Origin: Gnetum montanum
Taxonomy: Eukaryota; Streptophyta; Gnetopsida; Gnetales; Gnetaceae
DNA length: 32,610 bases
Reading direction: 5' to 3'
Assembly (NCBI GenBank): GCA_015680685.1
Contig: MNCI01020410.1
Location: 117,872 to 150,481, forward strand
Below, piece by piece: positions 8,622-20,999 of the stretch. Each line of letters begins with the position of its first letter. Position 1 is the first letter of the stretch. Under the pieces are notes generated by a model. It saw nothing but the letters and a program-made list of their open reading frames with translations. It was not told where the DNA came from and searched no databases. A program made the translations under genes and the position numbers.

Positions 8622-8852
8622 AGGACCATGACTTGGAGTGATGCTAAAGTACTTGTTTTGCAAGTTGTAAAACTTGGGTTTGAGCTTGGGCCTAATCACT
8701 AAAAAGAAGTTAGGCTTTTATTCGCTAGTCCTCACAGGACCTTGCCTTGGTGGGATAAGCATGTTTGAATTACAAATTGGGGTTGGGTTTTTGCTTCAAC
8801 AACCTTCATACGGCCCTGGCTTGGTGGGATGAGCATGTTTAAATTACAAATT
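8622..8852 (+). mobile_element. SINE-like segment, unit B
   Basis: Same structure as the segment at 3552-3790: tRNA-like A-box and B-box positions (GGGTTTGAGCTTGG near 8675), then the 75-bp internal duplication. It carries the B/D variant set. Confidence 0.4.
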
Positions 8853-9425
8853 GTTGTCATAATTGTTGCTCTTACGATGGCGATTGTAGTTATCCTTGGT
8901 CAACTCATAAATGTATAAACTTTACATACAACTCGCCTATTATTCTTTGTAGCTTTCCTTTTACTCCAATGAAGCCTTCTAGGTGATTTTCTTTTCTTGT
9001 TTAAGAAACTAGATCAAGCTTACGCTTGGCTCAACGGTGAACCTTCTCTTCCTATTTAGGAAATCTCCATTACCAATCCCAACCCTGGAAAACCTTTTTT
9101 CTTAAGCACCTGATGAAAAAAACTATTACCCTTAACCAATGGGAGTTATGCCCTAATCCCCATGGTTATGCCCGATAGCACATGGGGAGAATGATTGGAC
9201 CTAAACCGTATGGGCTAAGTTCACTAGGTGCCTTTACTTCTCTAGTAAAGGATACATGTACAACACCACTGTCTATCAAAACTACAATGTTTTTCATAAG
9301 TTACAATGATAGTTCATTTGTTTAAAAATATTAGGATTGCGTGTTTCTTTTCTGCTTCTCGAAACAGAAACAAGAAGCTGAAGATTGTTCTTCGTCAAAT
9401 TTCCTTCCTTCCTTCTTTCGTTTTC

Positions 9426-9569
9426 CACTCTTTTTCAGAAATTTGAGCTTTGTGGATGGAACTAGATATCTTGTTCATGATCTACAGCTGGGTGCTCCAC
9501 TCTTTATCAGAAATTTGAGCTTTGTGGATGGAACTAGATATCCCATGCATGATCTAGAGCTAGGTGCAG
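9426..9569 (+). repeat. 72-bp VNTR, two copies, unit B
   Basis: Units start at 9426 and 9498. The frame remains open (9341-9595, 84 codons). One whole 72-bp unit fewer than in A and C. Confidence 0.85.
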
Positions 9570-9781
9570 TGATATTTGTCTTAAAGATTAGGTGACATGC
9601 CTCATATTTTAAAACTTTATTTAATGTTTTGGTGCACACACGGTACAGGCAGCCTAATTCTGTAGCTATCATGTGAATAATTGTTTTTTAAAAATACAAA
9701 ATTCAAAGAAATGGTTTCAAATTTTTCATTGTCATTTGATTTCCAATAACTGGTTTGGACCGTTGAATTATGTCTACATCT

Positions 9782-10090
9782 TCACAATTGAAATATATGG
9801 CAACCGAGGGTTACAATAAGCAACACGTAAACATAGCTGAGACAATGGTCATCATAATCATTGCATATGCCATAGGATAATTCATACATGTACGTATTTA
9901 ATTTATGAGTGCACCAACGGGACATTTTCAAATTTACGAGTTTGACGTTTTCAAAACTGGACGCATTGGGGACACCCTTGGGACGTTCAGTATGACTTCC
10001 ATTGTTTACGCAGAAAAAATTAAAATCTTTTAAGTGAACTATTGCAGCAAGATCTGTGTGTAATAAACTTAGAGACATGGCATGGGCCAC
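9782..10090 (-). other. 102-codon minus-strand open frame, unit B (doubtful gene)
   Basis: Counterpart of the frame at 4787-5095, same length with several amino-acid changes (for example Cys to Arg in the HTERPKG segment, against HTECPKG in A and C). No domain recognised. Confidence 0.2.
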
Positions 10091-10286
10091 ACTAGCACTA
10101 TGTGATCCGAGAGAGATGCATTAAAATATAAAACCAATTAATTTTTTAAGACTTTATAGCATAGTTTCATTCATGCATTTAGAATATTATTTAAATATAT
10201 TATTTTACCATGCTTCTCATTTACGTTACAGAGCACATCTTCAAAATACACCATACTTTGAAATCCTCAAAAGCATTTCTGCATGA

Positions 10287-11190
10287 TCCGTTACTTAATG
10301 CATTACTGTTAAAATATTAATGTGTGCTCTGCATACGTATGAACCGTTACTTAATGCATTTCTGTTAAAATATTAATGTGTGCTCTGCGTACCTATGAAT
10401 CGTTACTTAATGCATTTCTGTTAAAATATTGATGTGTGCTCTACGTACGTATGAACCGTTACTTAATGCATTTCTGTTAAAATATTAATGTGTGCTCTGC
10501 GTCCACCAAAGCAGTGACGCATACATAAATATGAACCATTATGGATCGATTTAAGGTTTTTGGGGTTTTAGTACTTAATGCATATGTGTTAAAATATTAA
10601 TGTGTGTTCTACGTCCATAGTGATGTGTACGTATGAACCATTATGAATTGGTTAAGGTTTTTTGGGGTTTAATACTTAATGCATTTCTGTTAAAATACTA
10701 ATGTGTGCTATGCGTGGGGTTTAGTACTTAATGCATTTATGTTAAAATACTAATGAACCATTATGAATCGGTTAAGGTTTTGGGAGGTTTAATACTTAAT
10801 GCATTTCTGTTTAAATACTAATGTGTGCTATGCGTGGGGTTTAATACTTAATGCATTTATGTTAAAATGCTAATGTGTGCTATGCGTGCACCGACGCATA
10901 CGTAAATATGAACCATTATGGATTGGCTAAGGCTTTGGAGGGTCTAGTACTTAATACATTTATGTTAAAATATTAATGTGCGCTGTGCATCCACAGTGAC
11001 GCATACATACATATGAACCATTATGGATCAATTAAGATTTTGGGGGGTTTAATACTTAATGCATTTATGTTAAAATAATAATGTGTGCTCTGCAGTGACT
11101 CAAACGTAAATATGAACAATTATGGATCAGTTAAGGTTTTGGGGGTTTAATACTTAATACATTTATGTCAAAATACTAATGTGCGCTCCT
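10287..11190. repeat. Minisatellite, first tract of unit B
   Basis: Four 56-bp units begin the tract (TAATGCATT at 10296 and 10352, then onwards), followed by the composite units with GGTTAAGGTTTT. It ends about 170 bp before the ATG at 11358. In the place where unit A has the N-flanked inversion, this copy reads straight through in forward sense (about 11031-11101). Confidence 0.85.
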
Positions 11191-11357
11191 CTAACGAACT
11201 TAAATTTTAGGTAACTGAAGGCCGTTGGAAATGCATGACAAAGTATAATATAACAGACTAGCGTGATTACTGCGTATTCACTTTGGAGAGAAATCAGCGG
11301 AGCTTTCCTTGGTCTCTACATCACGGAACTCCTCTTTAAATTCAGCCCAACAATTCT

Positions 11358-11635
11358 ATGGGAGCTGCAGCTCAAAACGTTGGTGAGGAAGACCCCCTAC
11401 TGATGCAACAAAAAATGAGAAGGCAGTTGATTGTCATAAAAATGGATGGGCAGACAAGGTCCAACAGGAAGGTGGTGGCCAATTTTTGGCAAATCTGGCG
11501 ACCCATGCTCTTCATCTGCTTCATTTCTACTTCTTCTTTTCCTGCTAACGCCAATGATATTCATAATCCATCATCATTTTCATTCTTGCGTGAAGCTTCT
11601 GACGCCAATAGTAATCCATCATCATTTTCATTCTT
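11358..11635 (+). pseudogene. Truncated polygalacturonase-like exon 1 (B1)
   Basis: This copy starts with the unbroken N-terminus: MGAAAQNVGEEDPLL, a basic stretch, then MLFICFISTSSFPANA. It carries one full NPSSFSFLREASDANS repeat and the start of a second (NPSSFSFL). At 11633-11635 the coding sequence switches directly into the upstream minisatellite (AATGCATTTCTG), and a stop follows at 11649-11651 after four unrelated residues. It has no GH28 residues at all. Codon 32 is CAG here, as in D, and not the TAG of A and C. A promoter like that of the other copies stands in front, so a transcript is possible, but the product would be a signal segment with one and a half repeats. Confidence 0.85.
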
Positions 11636-12016
11636 AATGCATTTCTGTTAAAATACTAATGTGTGCTATCCATGGGGTTTAATACTTAATGCATTTCTGT
11701 TAAAATGCTAATGTGTGCACCGACGCATACGTAAATATGAACCATTATGGATCAGCTAAGGCTTTGGAGGGTCTAGTACTCAATGCATTTGTGTTAAAAT
11801 ATTAATGTGCGCTATGCGTCCACAGTGACACATACATACGTATGAACTATTATGGATCAATTAAGATTTTAGGGGGTTTAATACTTAATGCATTTATGTT
11901 AAAATAATAATGTGTGCTCTGCAGTGACTCAAACGTAAATATGAACAATTATGGATCAGTTAAGGTTTTGGGGGTTTAATACTTAATACATTTATGTCAA
12001 AATACTAATATGTGCT
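11636..12016. repeat. Minisatellite, second tract of unit B
   Basis: Partial repeat tract copied from the region starting near 10800. It begins in mid-unit right at the junction with the truncated exon and leads into the second promoter copy. Confidence 0.85.
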
Positions 12017-12186
12017 CCTCTTAACAACTTAAATTTTAGGTAACTGAAGGCCGTTGAAAATGCATGACAAATTATAATATAATAGACTACGGTGATTACT
12101 GTGTATTCACTTTGGAGAGAAATCAGTGGATCTTTCCTTGGTCTCTACATCACGGAACTCCAATTTAAATTCAGCCCAAAAATTCT

Positions 12187-13819
12187 ATGGGAGCTGCAGC
12201 TCAGACCGTTGGTGAGGAAGACCCCCTACTGATGCAATGAAAAATAAGAAGGCAATTGATTGTCATAAAAATGGATGGGCAGACAAGGTCCAGCAGGAAG
12301 GTGGTGGCCACTTTTTGGCAAATCTGGCGACCCATGCTCTTCATCTGCTTCTTCTTTTGCTGCTAACGCCAATGATATTCATAATCCATCATCATTTTCA
12401 TTCTTGCGTGAAGCTTCTGACGCCAATAGTAATCCATCATCATTATTATTCCTGCGTGAAGCTTCTGATGCCAATAGTAATCCATCATCAATTTCATTCG
12501 TGTGTAAAGCTTCTAAGGCCAATAGTAATCCATCACCATTTTCATTCTTGTGTGAACCTTCTAATGCCAATACTAATCCATCATCATTTTTATTCTTGCG
12601 TGAACGTTCTCATGCCAATAGTAATCCATCATCATTTTCATTCTTGCGTGAACCTTCTGAGGCCAATAGTAATCCATCATCAATTTCATTCTTGCATGAA
12701 GCTTCAGAGGCCAATAGTAATCCATCATCATTTTCATTTTTGCGTGAAGCTTCTGACGCCAATAACAATCCATCATCATTTTCATTCTTGCGTGAAGCTT
12801 ATGACCACGATACTGTTAATAATCCCTCATCATTTTCATTTTTGCGTGAAGCTTCTAAAGCCAATACTATTAATAATCCATCATCATTTTCATTTTTGCG
12901 TTATAATCGTAAAGCTTATCACGCCAATAATATTGATAATCCATCATCATTTTCATTTTTTCTTAATAATCGTAAAGCTTTGGTTGGCACAAGTTCGAGC
13001 AAGATCTTCAATGTTGACAGCTATGGAGCCAAAGGAGATGGAGTCACCGACGATCAAAAGGTATGGACTTGGGCTTGGCTGGTTTTGGTTCAATGAGTTC
13101 AAAATTAGAAATGGAATGAAATGAAGATAATTCAGTTAGGATTTTGTGTTGTGTTGCATGGAGAAGATCAAGTAGCTCATCATCAGTTCTGTTACATTAT
13201 TATATTATATATGTTATGGATCAATCCACTAAATTTTCAGCATTTCTAAAAGCAATTAATTAGGATTGGTTTGGACTCTGGAAAATTTGAGCAACCCACA
13301 AACAATGCTTTGCAGTGCAAATGGTTATTGCCAATAGCAACTTACATACTATATTACCTTACAATTTAGCAGCATTGCAAAGAGCGAAATAAGGTGTTAT
13401 GTCTATTCTATGATACACCTAATTATTGCATTCTTCTTTTTAGGCTTTTTTGACAACCTGGGCTACTGCATGCAATGATGCTACCTCGCTAAAGGTGCTG
13501 TTGGTCCCTGCTGGCAAGACCTACCTTGTATCGCCAATCACATTTACCAGCCCTTGCAATGGCAAATTATACTTTCAGGTAGTTGGCAAATTGTATTTTT
13601 TGAATCGCAGAATTGGATGTTATTTAGCTTACAACAGTTGTGATTTTATAAATTATTTGTTTCTCATGATTCCCCTTTTCCTGCTCTACTAAATTTATGC
13701 ACATACACTAAATTTTCTTTTATGGACAGATTGACGGGACGGTGATAGCACCTTCGAAAATAAGTGCTTACGGAGGTCAAGGAAAGCATCTTGATCTTTC
13801 TTCTTCTACGAAACCATGA
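12187..13819 (+). pseudogene. Polygalacturonase-like (GH28) 5' gene fragment (B2)
   Basis: Exon 1 (12187-13060) starts MGAAAQTVGEEDPLLMQ and is stopped by TGA at codon 18 (12238-12240), where A and C have CGA. An 11-bp deletion in the hydrophobic segment, near 12349, shifts the frame. As a result the downstream repeat tract and GH28 start are joined in frame to a different upstream reading (open from ATG 12275). Twelve repeats of the NPSSFSFLREASDANS type are present, the most in the array. Exon 2 (13444-13578) and its splice borders are intact. Exon 3 starts at 13730 behind a normal AG (13728-13729) and reads IDGTVIAPSKISAYGG until TGA at 13817. No catalytic exons follow. Confidence 0.85.
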
Positions 13820-14520
13820 TGCTACTTCTACTATTGATGTTTCTTCTTCTGCGAAACAAGATGCACAAAAAAATGCAAAATCTATGTGCAACAATGTCGA
13901 CCTTTCCACCATTGTGCTTGTCGTCCCTTCCTTATCCAGTTCAATGTTGATGATGATCAACGCCTAAGTTGATGATGGGCTGAGGCCCACTTCTTATGTA
14001 CAAATAAGACAAGCAAGACCTACCGTCTAGCCCCTAAAATAATACACCAAAAATAATTTAACTGTTTCATTGGATTATCTTAGTTTCTAGCCCCTAAAAT
14101 AATGCACCAAAATGAATTTAAATGTTTTATTGGATTGTCTTGGTTTCTTTTTACATGGCTCGCTTTATAATATTTCGGTAGAAAGTAAATACTCGATTTC
14201 CAATAACCTAAGTAGGTAGAAATTTGGTTAAATTTGAGTGAGTTTCAACAAAGTTACAGATTCAATACACCTCATGTCCTATGTTAATCCCCAAATAAGG
14301 AGGGCCAAATACATTAAAGCATTAATTTATCTATATGAAAGCATCGTGTTATTTAATGGTTAGGAATAGGTGGGATGTTAAAAGCATGATGTATTTGATA
14401 TTAGTGATTGGTTTTGTGGGTAAGAATATAACTTTATGACTATTTAACTTGTTCTATTTTTTCTTTGTAACAAATGGTACAATTAAAAAGTATTTATAAA
14501 CATCACATGTTTATATTACA

Positions 14521-14759
14521 AGGAACATCACTTGGAGTGATGCTAAAGTGCTTGTTTTGCAAGTTGTAAGACTTGGGTTTCAGCTTGGGCCAAATCACTG
14601 AAAAGAAGTTAGGCTTTTGCTCATTCACTAGTTCTCGCAGGACCTTGCCTTGGTGGGATAAGCATGTTTAAATTACAAATTGAGGTTGGGTTTTTGCTTG
14701 TTCACCAACCGTCATAGGGCCCTGGCTTGGTGGGATGAGCATGTTTAAATTACAAATTG
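14521..14759 (+). mobile_element. SINE-like segment, unit C
   Basis: Counterpart of 3552-3790 with the A/C variant set. The B-box-like site is changed to GGGTTTCAGCTTGG. Confidence 0.35.
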
Positions 14760-15331
14760 TTGTGATAATTGTTGCTCTTACGATGGCGATTGTAGTTATC
14801 CTTGGTCAACTCGTAAATGTATAAACTTTACATACAACTCACCTATTATTCTTTGTAGCTTTCCTTTTACTCCAATGAAGCCTTCTAGGTGATTTTCTTT
14901 TCTTGTTTAAGAAACTAGATCAAGCTTACGCTTGGCTCAATGGTGAACCTTCTCTTCCGATTTAGGAAATCTCCGTTACTAATCCCAACCCTGGAAAACC
15001 TTTTTTCTTAACCACCTGATGAAAAAACCTATTACCCTTAAACAATGGGAGTTATGCCCTAATCCCCACGGTTATGCCCGATAGCACATGGGAAGAATGA
15101 TTGGACCTAAACCGTATGGGCTAAGTTCACTAGGTGCCTTTACTTCTCTAGTAAAGGATACATGTACAACACCTCTGTCTATCAAATCTACAATGTTTGT
15201 CATAAGTTACAATGATAGTTCATTTGTTTAAAAATATTAGGATTGTGTGTTTCTTTTCTGCTTCTCGAAACAGAAACAAGAAGCTGAAGATTGTTCTTCA
15301 TCAAATTTCTTTCCTTCGTTCTTTCGTTTTC

Positions 15332-15547
15332 CACTCTTTTTTAGAAATTTGAGCTTTGTGGATGCAACTAGATATCCCGTAAATGATCTAGAGCTGGGTG
15401 CTCCACTCTTTATTAGAAATTTGAGCTATGTGGATCGAACTAGATATCCCGTGCATGATCTAGAGCTAGGTGCTCCACTCTTTATCAGAAATTTGAGCTT
15501 TGTGGATGGAACTAGATATCCCGTGCATTATCTAGAGCTGGGTGCTC
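15332..15547 (+). repeat. 72-bp VNTR, three copies, unit C
   Basis: Three units in phase. The plus-strand frame 15247-15573 (108 codons) stays open, as in unit A. Confidence 0.85.
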
Positions 15548-15759
15548 TGATATTTGTCTTGAACATTAGGTGACATGCCTTATATTTTAAAACTTTATTT
15601 AATGTTTTGGTGCACACATGGTACAGGCGGCCTAATTGTGCAGCTCTCATCTGAATAATTGTTTTTTAAACATACAATATTCAAAGAAATTATTTCAAAT
15701 TTTTCATTGTCATTTGATTTCCAATAACTGGTTTGGACCGTTGAATTATGTCTACATCT

Positions 15760-16068
15760 TCACAATTGAAACATATGGCAGCCGAGGGTTACAATAAACA
15801 ACACGTAAACATAGTTGAGACGATGGTCATGATAATCATTGCATATGCCATAGGATGGTTCATACATGTACGTATTTAATTTATGAGTGCACCAACGGGA
15901 CATTTTCAAATTTACGAGTCTGACGTTTTCAAAATTGGACGCATTGGGGACACCCTTGGGACATTCAGTATGACTTCCATTGTTTAGGCAGAAAAAATTA
16001 AAATCTTTTAAGTGAACTATTGCAGCAAGATCTGTGTGTAATAAACTTAGAAACATGGCATGGGCCAC
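15760..16068 (-). other. 102-codon minus-strand open frame, unit C (doubtful gene)
   Basis: Third copy of the frame seen at 4787-5095 and 9782-10090. In unit D the corresponding region has lost about 90 bp and the frame is gone. Confidence 0.2.
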
Positions 16069-16261
16069 ACTAGCACTATGTGATCCGGGAGAAATGCAGC
16101 AAAATAGAAAACCAATTACTTTTTTAAGACTTTATAGCATAGTTTCATTCATGCATTCAGAATATTATTTAAATATATTATTTTACCATGCTTCTCATTT
16201 ACGTTACACAGCACGTCTCCAAAATACACCATACTTTGCAATCCTCAAAAGCATTTTTGCG

Positions 16262-17045
16262 TGAACCATTACTTAATGCATTTCTGTTAAAATATTAATG
16301 TGTGCTCTGCATACGTATGAACCGTTACTTAATGCATTTCTGTTAAAATATTAATGTGTGCTCTGCGTCCACCAAAGCAGTGAGGCAAACGTAAATATGA
16401 ACCATTATGGATCGGTTAAGGTTTTCGGGGGTTTAGTACTTAATGCATATGTGTTAAAATATTAATGTGTGTTCTACGTCCACAGTGACGTGTACGTATG
16501 AACCATTATGAATCGGTTAAGGTTTTGGGGGGTTTAATACTTAATGCATTTCTGTTAAACTACTAATGTGTGCTATGCGTAGGGTTTAATACCTAATGCC
16601 TTTATGTTAAAATACTAATGAACCATTATGAATCGGTTAAGGTTTTGGGGGGTTTAATACTTAATGCATTTCTGTTAAAATACTAATGTGTGCTATGCGT
16701 GGGGTTTAATACTTAATACATTTATGTTAAAATGCTAATGTGTGCTATGCGTGCACCGACACATACGTAAATATGAACCATTATGGATCGGCTAAGACTT
16801 TGGAGGGTCTAGTACTTAATGCATTTGTGTTAAAATATTAATGTGCACTGTGCGTCCACAGTGACGCATACACACGTATGAACCATTATGGATCAATTAA
16901 GATTTTGGGGGGTTTAATACTTACTGCATTTATGTTAAAATAATAATGTGTGCTCTGCAGTGACTCAAACATAAATATGAACAATTATGGATCAGTTAAG
17001 GTTTTGGGGGTTTAATACTTAATACATTTATGTCAAAATACTAAT
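16262..17045. repeat. Minisatellite, unit C
   Basis: Same core as at 5292-6178, but only two of the 56-bp units are present before the composite units begin. Forward orientation throughout, without the inversion seen in A. Confidence 0.85.
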
Positions 17046-17222
17046 GTGCGCTCCTCTGACCAACTTAAATTTTAGGTAACTGAAGGCCTTTGGAACTGCA
17101 TGACAAATTATAATATAACAGACTAGGGTGATTATTGCGTATTCACTTTGGAGAGAAATCAGCGGATCTTTCCTTGGTCTGTACATCACGGAACTCCTCT
17201 TTAAATTCAGCCCAAAAATTCT

Positions 17223-18818
17223 ATGGGAGCTACAACTCAGACCGTTGGTGAGGAAGACCCCCTACTGATGCAACGAAAAATGAGAAGGCAGTTGATTGTC
17301 GTAAAAATGGATGGGTAGACAAGGTCTAGCAAGAAGGTGGTGGCCACTTTTTGGCAAATCTAGCGACCCATGCTCTTCATCTGCTTCATTTCTACTTCTA
17401 CTTTTGTTGCTAACGCCAATGATATTCATAATCCATCATCATTTTCATTCTTGCGTGAAGCTTCTGACGCCAATAGTAATCCATCATCAATTTCATTCGT
17501 GTGTAAAGCTTCTAAGGCCAATAGTAATCTATCACCATTTTAATTCTTGTGTGAACCTTCTGATGCCAATACTAATCCATCATCATTTTCATTCTTGCAT
17601 GAAGGTTCTGACTCCAATAGTAATCCATCATCATTTTCATTCTTGCGTGAACCTTCTGAGGCCAATAGTAATCCATCATCAATTTCATTCTTGCGTGAAA
17701 CTTCTAAGGCCAATTGTAATCCATCATCATTTTCATTTTTGCGTGAAGCTTCTGACGCTAATAACAATCCATCATCATTTTCATTCTTGCATGAAGCTTC
17801 TGACCACAATAATGTTAATAATCCATCATCATTTTCATTTTTGCGTGAAGCTTCTAAAGCCAATACTATTAATAATCCATCATCATTTTCATTTTTGCAT
17901 TATAATCGTAAAGCTTCTGACGCCGATAATATTGATAATCCATCATCATTTTCATTTTTGCTTAATAATCGTAAAGCTTTGGTTGGCACGAGTTCGAGCA
18001 AGATCTTCAATGTTGACAGCTATGGAGCCAAAGGAGATGGAGTCACTGACGATCAAAAGGTATGGACTTGGGCTTGGCTGGTATTTGTTCAATGAGTTCA
18101 AAATTAGAAATGGAATGAAATGAAGATAATTTAGTTTGGATTTTGTGTTGTGTTGCATGGAGAAGATCAAGTAGCTCATCATCGGTTCTGTTACATTATT
18201 ATATTATATATGTTATGGATCAATCCACTAAATTTTCTGCATTTCTAAAAGCAATTAATTAGGATTGGTTTGGACTCTGGAAAATTTGAGCAACCCACAA
18301 ACAATGCTTTGCAGTGCAAATGGTTATTGCCAATAGCAACTTACTTACTATATTACCTTACAGTTTAGCAGCATTGCAAAGAGCGAAATAAGGTGTTATG
18401 TCTATTCTATGATACACCTAATTATTGCATTCTTCTTTTTAGGCTTTTTTGACAACCTGGGCTGCTGCATGCAATGATGCTACCTCACTGAAGGTGCTAC
18501 TAGTCCCTGCTGGCAAGACCTACCTTGTATCGCCAATCACATTTACCGGCCCTTGCAATGGCAAATTATACTTTCAGGTAGTTGGCAAATTGTATTTTTT
18601 GAATCGTAGAATTCGATGTTATTTAGCTTACAACAGTTTTGATTTTATAAATTATTTGTTTCTCATGATTCCCCTTTTCCTGCTCTACTGAATTTACGCA
18701 CATACACTAAATTTTCTTTTATGGACAAATTGACGGGACGGTGATAGCACCTTCGAAAATTAGTGCTTACGGAGGTCAAGGAAAGCATGTTGATGTTTCT
18801 TCTTCTGCAAAACCGTGA
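17223..18818 (+). pseudogene. Polygalacturonase-like (GH28) 5' gene fragment, unit C
   Basis: Exon 1 (17223-18059, 279 codons, same length as in A) begins MGATTQTVGEEDPLLMQ. It has TAG at codon 32 (17316-17318), the same site as A, and a second stop TAA at codon 107 (17541-17543) inside the third repeat. Eleven repeats lead to FNVDSYGAKGDGVTDDQK. Exon 2 (18443-18577) is intact with TTWAAACNDATSLKVLL and PITFTGPCNGKLYFQ. The exon-3 start at 18729 is preceded by AA (18727-18728) where AG is needed, and its frame ends at TGA 18816. Repeat composition differs from A (an extra RETSKANC unit late, one unit fewer early), so repeats were gained and lost independently. Confidence 0.85.
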
Positions 18819-19496
18819 CGCTGCTTCTGCTGTTGATGTTTCTTCTTCTGCGAAACAAGATGCACAAAAAAATGCAAAATCTGTGTGCAACAATGCCGAC
18901 GTTTCCACCATTGTGCTTGTCGTCCCTTCCCTATCCAGTTCAACGTTGATGATGGGCTGAGGCCCACTTCTTATGTACAAATAAGACAAGAAAGACCTAC
19001 CGTCTGGCCCCTAAAATAATACACCAAAAATAATTTAACTATTTCATTGGATTTTCTTGGTTTCTTGCCCCTGAAATAATACACCAAAATTAATTTAAAT
19101 GTTTATTGGATTGTCTTGGTTGCTTTTTACATGGCTGGCTTTATCATATTTCGGTAGAAAGTAAATACTCGATTTCCAATAACCTAAGTAGGTAGAAATT
19201 TGGTTCAAGTTGAGTGAGTTTCAACAAAGTTACGGATTCAATACACCTCATGTCCTATGTTAATCCCCAAATAAGGAGGGCCGAATACATTAAAGCATTA
19301 ATTTATCTATATGAAAGCATTGTGTTATTTAATGGTTAGGAACAGGTGGGACATTAAAAGCATGATGTATTTGATATTAGTCATTAGTTTTGTGGGTAAG
19401 AATAGAACTTTATGACTATTTAACTTGTTCTATTCTTTCTTTGTAACAAATGGTACAATTAAAAAGTATTTATAAACATCACATGTTTATATTACA
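18819..19496. other. 3' spacer of unit C and junction with unit D
   Basis: Counterpart of 7944-8621, with the 43-bp and 60-bp duplications and the unit boundary at about 19343. No gene visible. Confidence 0.5.
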
Positions 19497-19729
19497 AGGA
19501 CCATGACTTGGAGTGATGCTAAAGTGCTTGTTTTGGAAGTTGTAAAACCTAGGTTTGAGCTTGATCCTAATCACTAAAAAGAAGTTAGGCTTTTATTCAC
19601 TAGTCCTTGCAGGACCTTGCCGTGGTGGGATAAGCATGTTTAAATTACAAATTGGGGTTGGGTTTTTGCTTCACCAACCGTCATAGGGCCTTGGCTTGGT
19701 GGGATGAGCATGTTTAAATTACAAATTGT
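19497..19729 (+). mobile_element. SINE-like segment, unit D
   Basis: Counterpart of 8622-8852 with the B/D variants. The B-box-like site is further decayed (AGGTTTGAGCTTGA). Confidence 0.35.
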
Positions 19730-20303
19730 TGTCATAATTATTGCTCTTATGATGGGGATTGTAGTTATCCTTGGTCAACTCGTAAATGTATAAACTTTAC
19801 ATACAACTCACCTATTATTCTTTGAAGCTTTCCTTTTACTCCAATGAAGCCTTCTAGGTGATTTTCTTTTCTTATTTAAGAAACTAGACCAAGTTTACGC
19901 TTCGCTCAACGGTGAACCTTCTCTTCCTATTTAGGAAATCTTCGTAGGTACAATTCCCAACCCTAGAAAACCTTTTTTCTTAAGCACCTGATGAAAAAGC
20001 CTATTACCCTTAAACAATGGGAGTTATGCCCTAATCCCCACGGTTATGCCCGATAGCACATGGGGAGAATGATTGGACCTAAACCGTATGGGCTAAGTTC
20101 ACTAGGTGCCTTTACTTCTCTAGTAAAGGATACATGTACAACACCTCTGTCTATCAAATCTACAATGTTTGTCATAAATTACAATGATAGTTCATTTGTT
20201 TAAAAATATTAGGATTGTGTGTTTCTTTTCTGCTTCTCGAAACGGAAACAAGAAGCTGAAGATTGTTCTTCGTCGAATTTCTTTCCTTCCTTCTTTTGTT
20301 TTG

Positions 20304-20375
20304 CACTCTTTTTCAGAAATTTGAGCTTTGTGGATGGAACTAGATATCCCATGCATGATCTAGAGCTGGGTGCTG
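20304..20375 (+). repeat. 72-bp VNTR, single copy, unit D
   Basis: Only one 72-bp unit. The plus-strand frame shrinks to 60 codons (20219-20401) but remains open, showing that whole units are removed. Confidence 0.85.
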
Positions 20376-20999
20376 TGATATTTGTCTTGAAGATTAGGTG
20401 ACATGCCTCATATTTTAAAACTTTATTTGATGTTTTGGTGCACACATGGTACAGGCGACCTAATTGTGCAGCTATCATGTGAATAATTGTTTTTTAAAAA
20501 TACAAAATTCAAAGAAATGGTTTCAAATTTTTTGTTGTCTATATCTTCACAATTGAAATATATGACATCATGATAATCATTGCATATGCCATAGGATGGT
20601 TCATACATGTACGTATTTAATTTATGAGTGCACGTGTCTCTATTAAAATTTACGAGTTTGATGTTTTCAAAATTGGACGCATTGGGGACACCCTGGGGAC
20701 ATTCAATATGACTTCCATTGTTTAGGCAGAAAAAATTAAAATCTTTTAGGTGAACTATTGCAACAAAATCTGTGTAATAAACTTAGAGCCATGGCATGGA
20801 CCACACTAGCACTATGTGATCCAGAATAGATGCAGCAAAATATAAAACCAATTAATTTTTTAAGACTTTATAGCATAGTTTCATAAATGCATTCAAAATA
20901 TTATTTAAATATATTATTTTAGCATGCTTCTCATTTACATTACACAGCACATCTCCAAAATACACCATACTTTGCAATCCTCAAAAGCATTTCTGTGTC

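Larger units (their letters stand above)
8468..14366 (+). repeat. Array unit B (about 5.9 kb)
   Basis: Second unit, colinear with A but about 0.8 kb longer because of an internal duplication of promoter plus exon-1 start (about 10800-11635 repeated from 11636). It groups with D by shared variants in the SINE-like segment (CATGAC, GTAAAAC, CTAATCACTAAAAAG, TTTTATTC), where A and C carry the alternative bases. It keeps the normal AG at the exon-3 acceptor. Confidence 0.9.
14367..19342 (+). repeat. Array unit C (about 4.98 kb)
   Basis: Third unit, colinear with A. It shares with A the TAG at exon-1 codon 32, the AA at the exon-3 acceptor, three VNTR copies and the SINE-segment variants CATCAC, GTAAGAC and ATCACTGAAAAG. 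Confidence 0.9.
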
